22,040 nucleotides of DNA from a virus. Below are positions 21,295 through 22,040 of the stretch, in pieces; the first letter of the stretch is position 1; each line of letters opens with the position of its first letter. The stretch is from positions 1-22,040 of the IMG/VR virus record IMGVR_UViG_3300025127_000326; one strand, written 5' to 3'. The position numbers and the translations under genes are program-made. A model generated the notes under the pieces. The model made no database searches, was not told the origin of the DNA, and saw only the letters and a program-made list of their open reading frames with translations.

Positions 21295-21746
21295 AGCTCT
21301 ACAAATTTAACTAGGTTCATTGGCGACATATAGAATGATTGCACCATATCTTCATAGCGTGAATCTTTTTTAGTTTCACAATACCAGCTCTTGTGTGAGC
21401 TTCCCATTACTACGGCTGCATGGGTTTCGTTTTTGTTTAGGTAATAGTATCGGTATGGTTTTGGTTTGGCTCTTTCAAATGAATGCTTGGCACACACAAT
21501 AAACTTAGAACCGAAAGGCCAGTCACGTCTTCCGGTAAAATCAACCCCTAACTTTTTCACCTCAACCCTTTGCCCAACATATAAGTCTCCGTCATCAGCA
21601 TACTCCTTCCACTCCTCATGTGATGGAGCGACAAAGGTTGGTGGTATGTTCACCGGATAACCCATTGAGCTGATGTAGTTTGCTACCTTCCATACTGGCC
21701 CGTGACTTTTGGCTAGGTGCTTTTTAAATCTTTCATTGTCGTTCAT
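21291..21746 (-). CDS. PD-(D/E)XK nuclease-like hypothetical protein
   Basis: This 151-residue protein contains DDGDLYVGQRVEVKKL, in which Asp54 is followed eight residues later by Glu62-Val63-Lys64. This D...ExK arrangement, with strands on both sides and a later FGSKFIVCAKHSFE strand-helix, is the signature of the PD-(D/E)XK nuclease fold. Phage proteins with 'DGD...VEVK...DFT...WPF' occur beside DNA-metabolism genes and are usually annotated as hypothetical. Possible roles are host DNA degradation, recombination or Holliday junction cleavage. The ATG overlaps the stop of the HNH gene, and the stop overlaps the diphosphohydrolase-like start. Catalysis is inferred from the motif only. Confidence 0.6.
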   Translation of the reverse strand: MNDNERFKKHLAKSHGPVWKVANYISSMGYPVNIPPTFVAPSHEEWKEYADDGDLYVGQRVEVKKLGVDFTGRRDWPFGSKFIVCAKHSFERAKPKPYRYYYLNKNETHAAVVMGSSHKSWYCETKKDSRYEDMVQSFYMSPMNLVKFVEL

Positions 21747-22040
21747 TTCTTTTTTCTCTTTGCGTTCTCTTCCTTTGTCTTGGCCTTGTGTGCTTCCTTG
21801 CTAACTGCCTGCAAGTTTTCTTTTCCGCAGAACAATCTAGGAAGAAGCTCATTCCAATTGTATCCAAGCCACTTAGTTTTGCGTCCCCACTTCTCTGGGA
21901 TTACGGGGTCGATGTGATCTACCTGCATATCCTTTGCCGGGAAAAGCTCCTTGGTAATAGCACAGCGATACATCTTCCGCATCCTGCCAGTCTTGGGGTT
22001 CTTCTGACTCTCAACAAATGCTTCGTTAAGGGTCTGATAT
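21743..22040 (-). CDS. HNH endonuclease-like protein, 5' end outside the window
   Basis: The reading frame is open on the minus strand to the window edge, so the gene continues beyond 22040; the first Met in the window is at 21982. From that Met, RCAITKELFPAKDMQVDHID has the Asp22-His23 of an HNH core, LFCGKENLQ supplies the Asn, and EAHKAKTKEE supplies the last His (about 65). The 20 residues upstream of that Met (NPKTGR and so on) fit the usual start of this phage HNH family. The paired zinc Cys positions are mostly changed (Cys-x2-Thr and Ser-x2-Ala instead of Cys-x2-Cys), so metal binding outside the active site may be lost. The C-terminal tail is Lys-rich. It could be a free-standing homing-type nuclease or one linked to packaging or replication. 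Confidence 0.7.
   Translation of the reverse strand, partial: YQTLNEAFVESQKNPKTGRMRKMYRCAITKELFPAKDMQVDHIDPVIPEKWGRKTKWLGYNWNELLPRLFCGKENLQAVSKEAHKAKTKEENAKRKKK

Noticed and set aside
21067-21333. An 88-codon plus-strand reading frame opposite the diphosphohydrolase-like gene
   Set aside because: The minus-strand frame matches a known family and has overlapping junctions on both sides; the plus-strand frame has neither.
1-22040. T7-like phage RNA polymerase promoters
   Set aside because: The intergenic gaps (1336-1355, 1824-1882, 12760-12771, 15400-15412, 16496-16533, 20581-20756) were compared by eye and share no 17-23 base consensus; only ribosome binding sites recur.

Overview
The window is about 22 kb of a tailed double-stranded DNA phage genome, most like a short-tailed (podovirus) phage from a marine or other aquatic environment. 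Evidence for this is a capsid protein resembling the DUF5309 (SU10-type HK97-fold) family, a beta-propeller-type tail nozzle protein, a T7-like series of internal virion proteins ending in one of 1348 residues, and small basic proteins of kinds I associate with marine phages. Genes are packed with almost no intergenic DNA, and most start codons touch or overlap the preceding stop. I see no integrase, repressor, tRNA, rRNA, CRISPR array or insertion sequence. The host cannot be named from this sequence.

Positions 1-20580 are a single plus-strand late region. It starts with the 3' end of a gene that could be a scaffold, followed by the major capsid protein (340-1335), a probable decoration protein (1356-1823) and a strong terminator (1843-1879). 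Next come a small Cys-containing protein, a hypothetical protein and a head-tail adaptor-like protein (2346-2972). From 2973 to 7182 there is a fibre/adhesin block: two small structural-looking proteins, a tail fibre, a DUF4376-like accessory protein, a LamG-type adhesin and an exported fibronectin type III protein. Positions 7179-7995 hold an unrecognised acidic protein, a 55-residue membrane protein and a holin-like membrane protein.

Positions 8005-8971 hold six consecutive very basic mini-proteins of 18-82 residues, the most distinctive part of the window. After them come the tail nozzle (8972-11143), a second fibre (11145-12407), a GNAT-like protein in the place of T7 gp13 (12409-12759), a Gln/Ala/Gly-rich virion protein with a CFI-box-like C-terminus (12772-15399), a coiled-coil protein (15413-16495) and the giant internal protein (16534-20580). 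The order adaptor, nozzle, gp13-like protein and core proteins follows T7, but fibre, lysis and basic-peptide genes lie between the adaptor and the nozzle.

Positions 20581-20756 are a convergent intergenic region with a hairpin terminator oriented for the minus strand. Positions 20757-22040 are a minus-strand operon of overlapping genes, in transcription order: an HNH nuclease (5' end beyond the window), a protein with a PD-(D/E)XK nuclease-like motif, a dATP/dGTP diphosphohydrolase-like protein and a small unknown. This looks like the end of an early or nucleotide-metabolism arm facing the structural arm. Assignments rest on motif recognition and gene order, without database searches.
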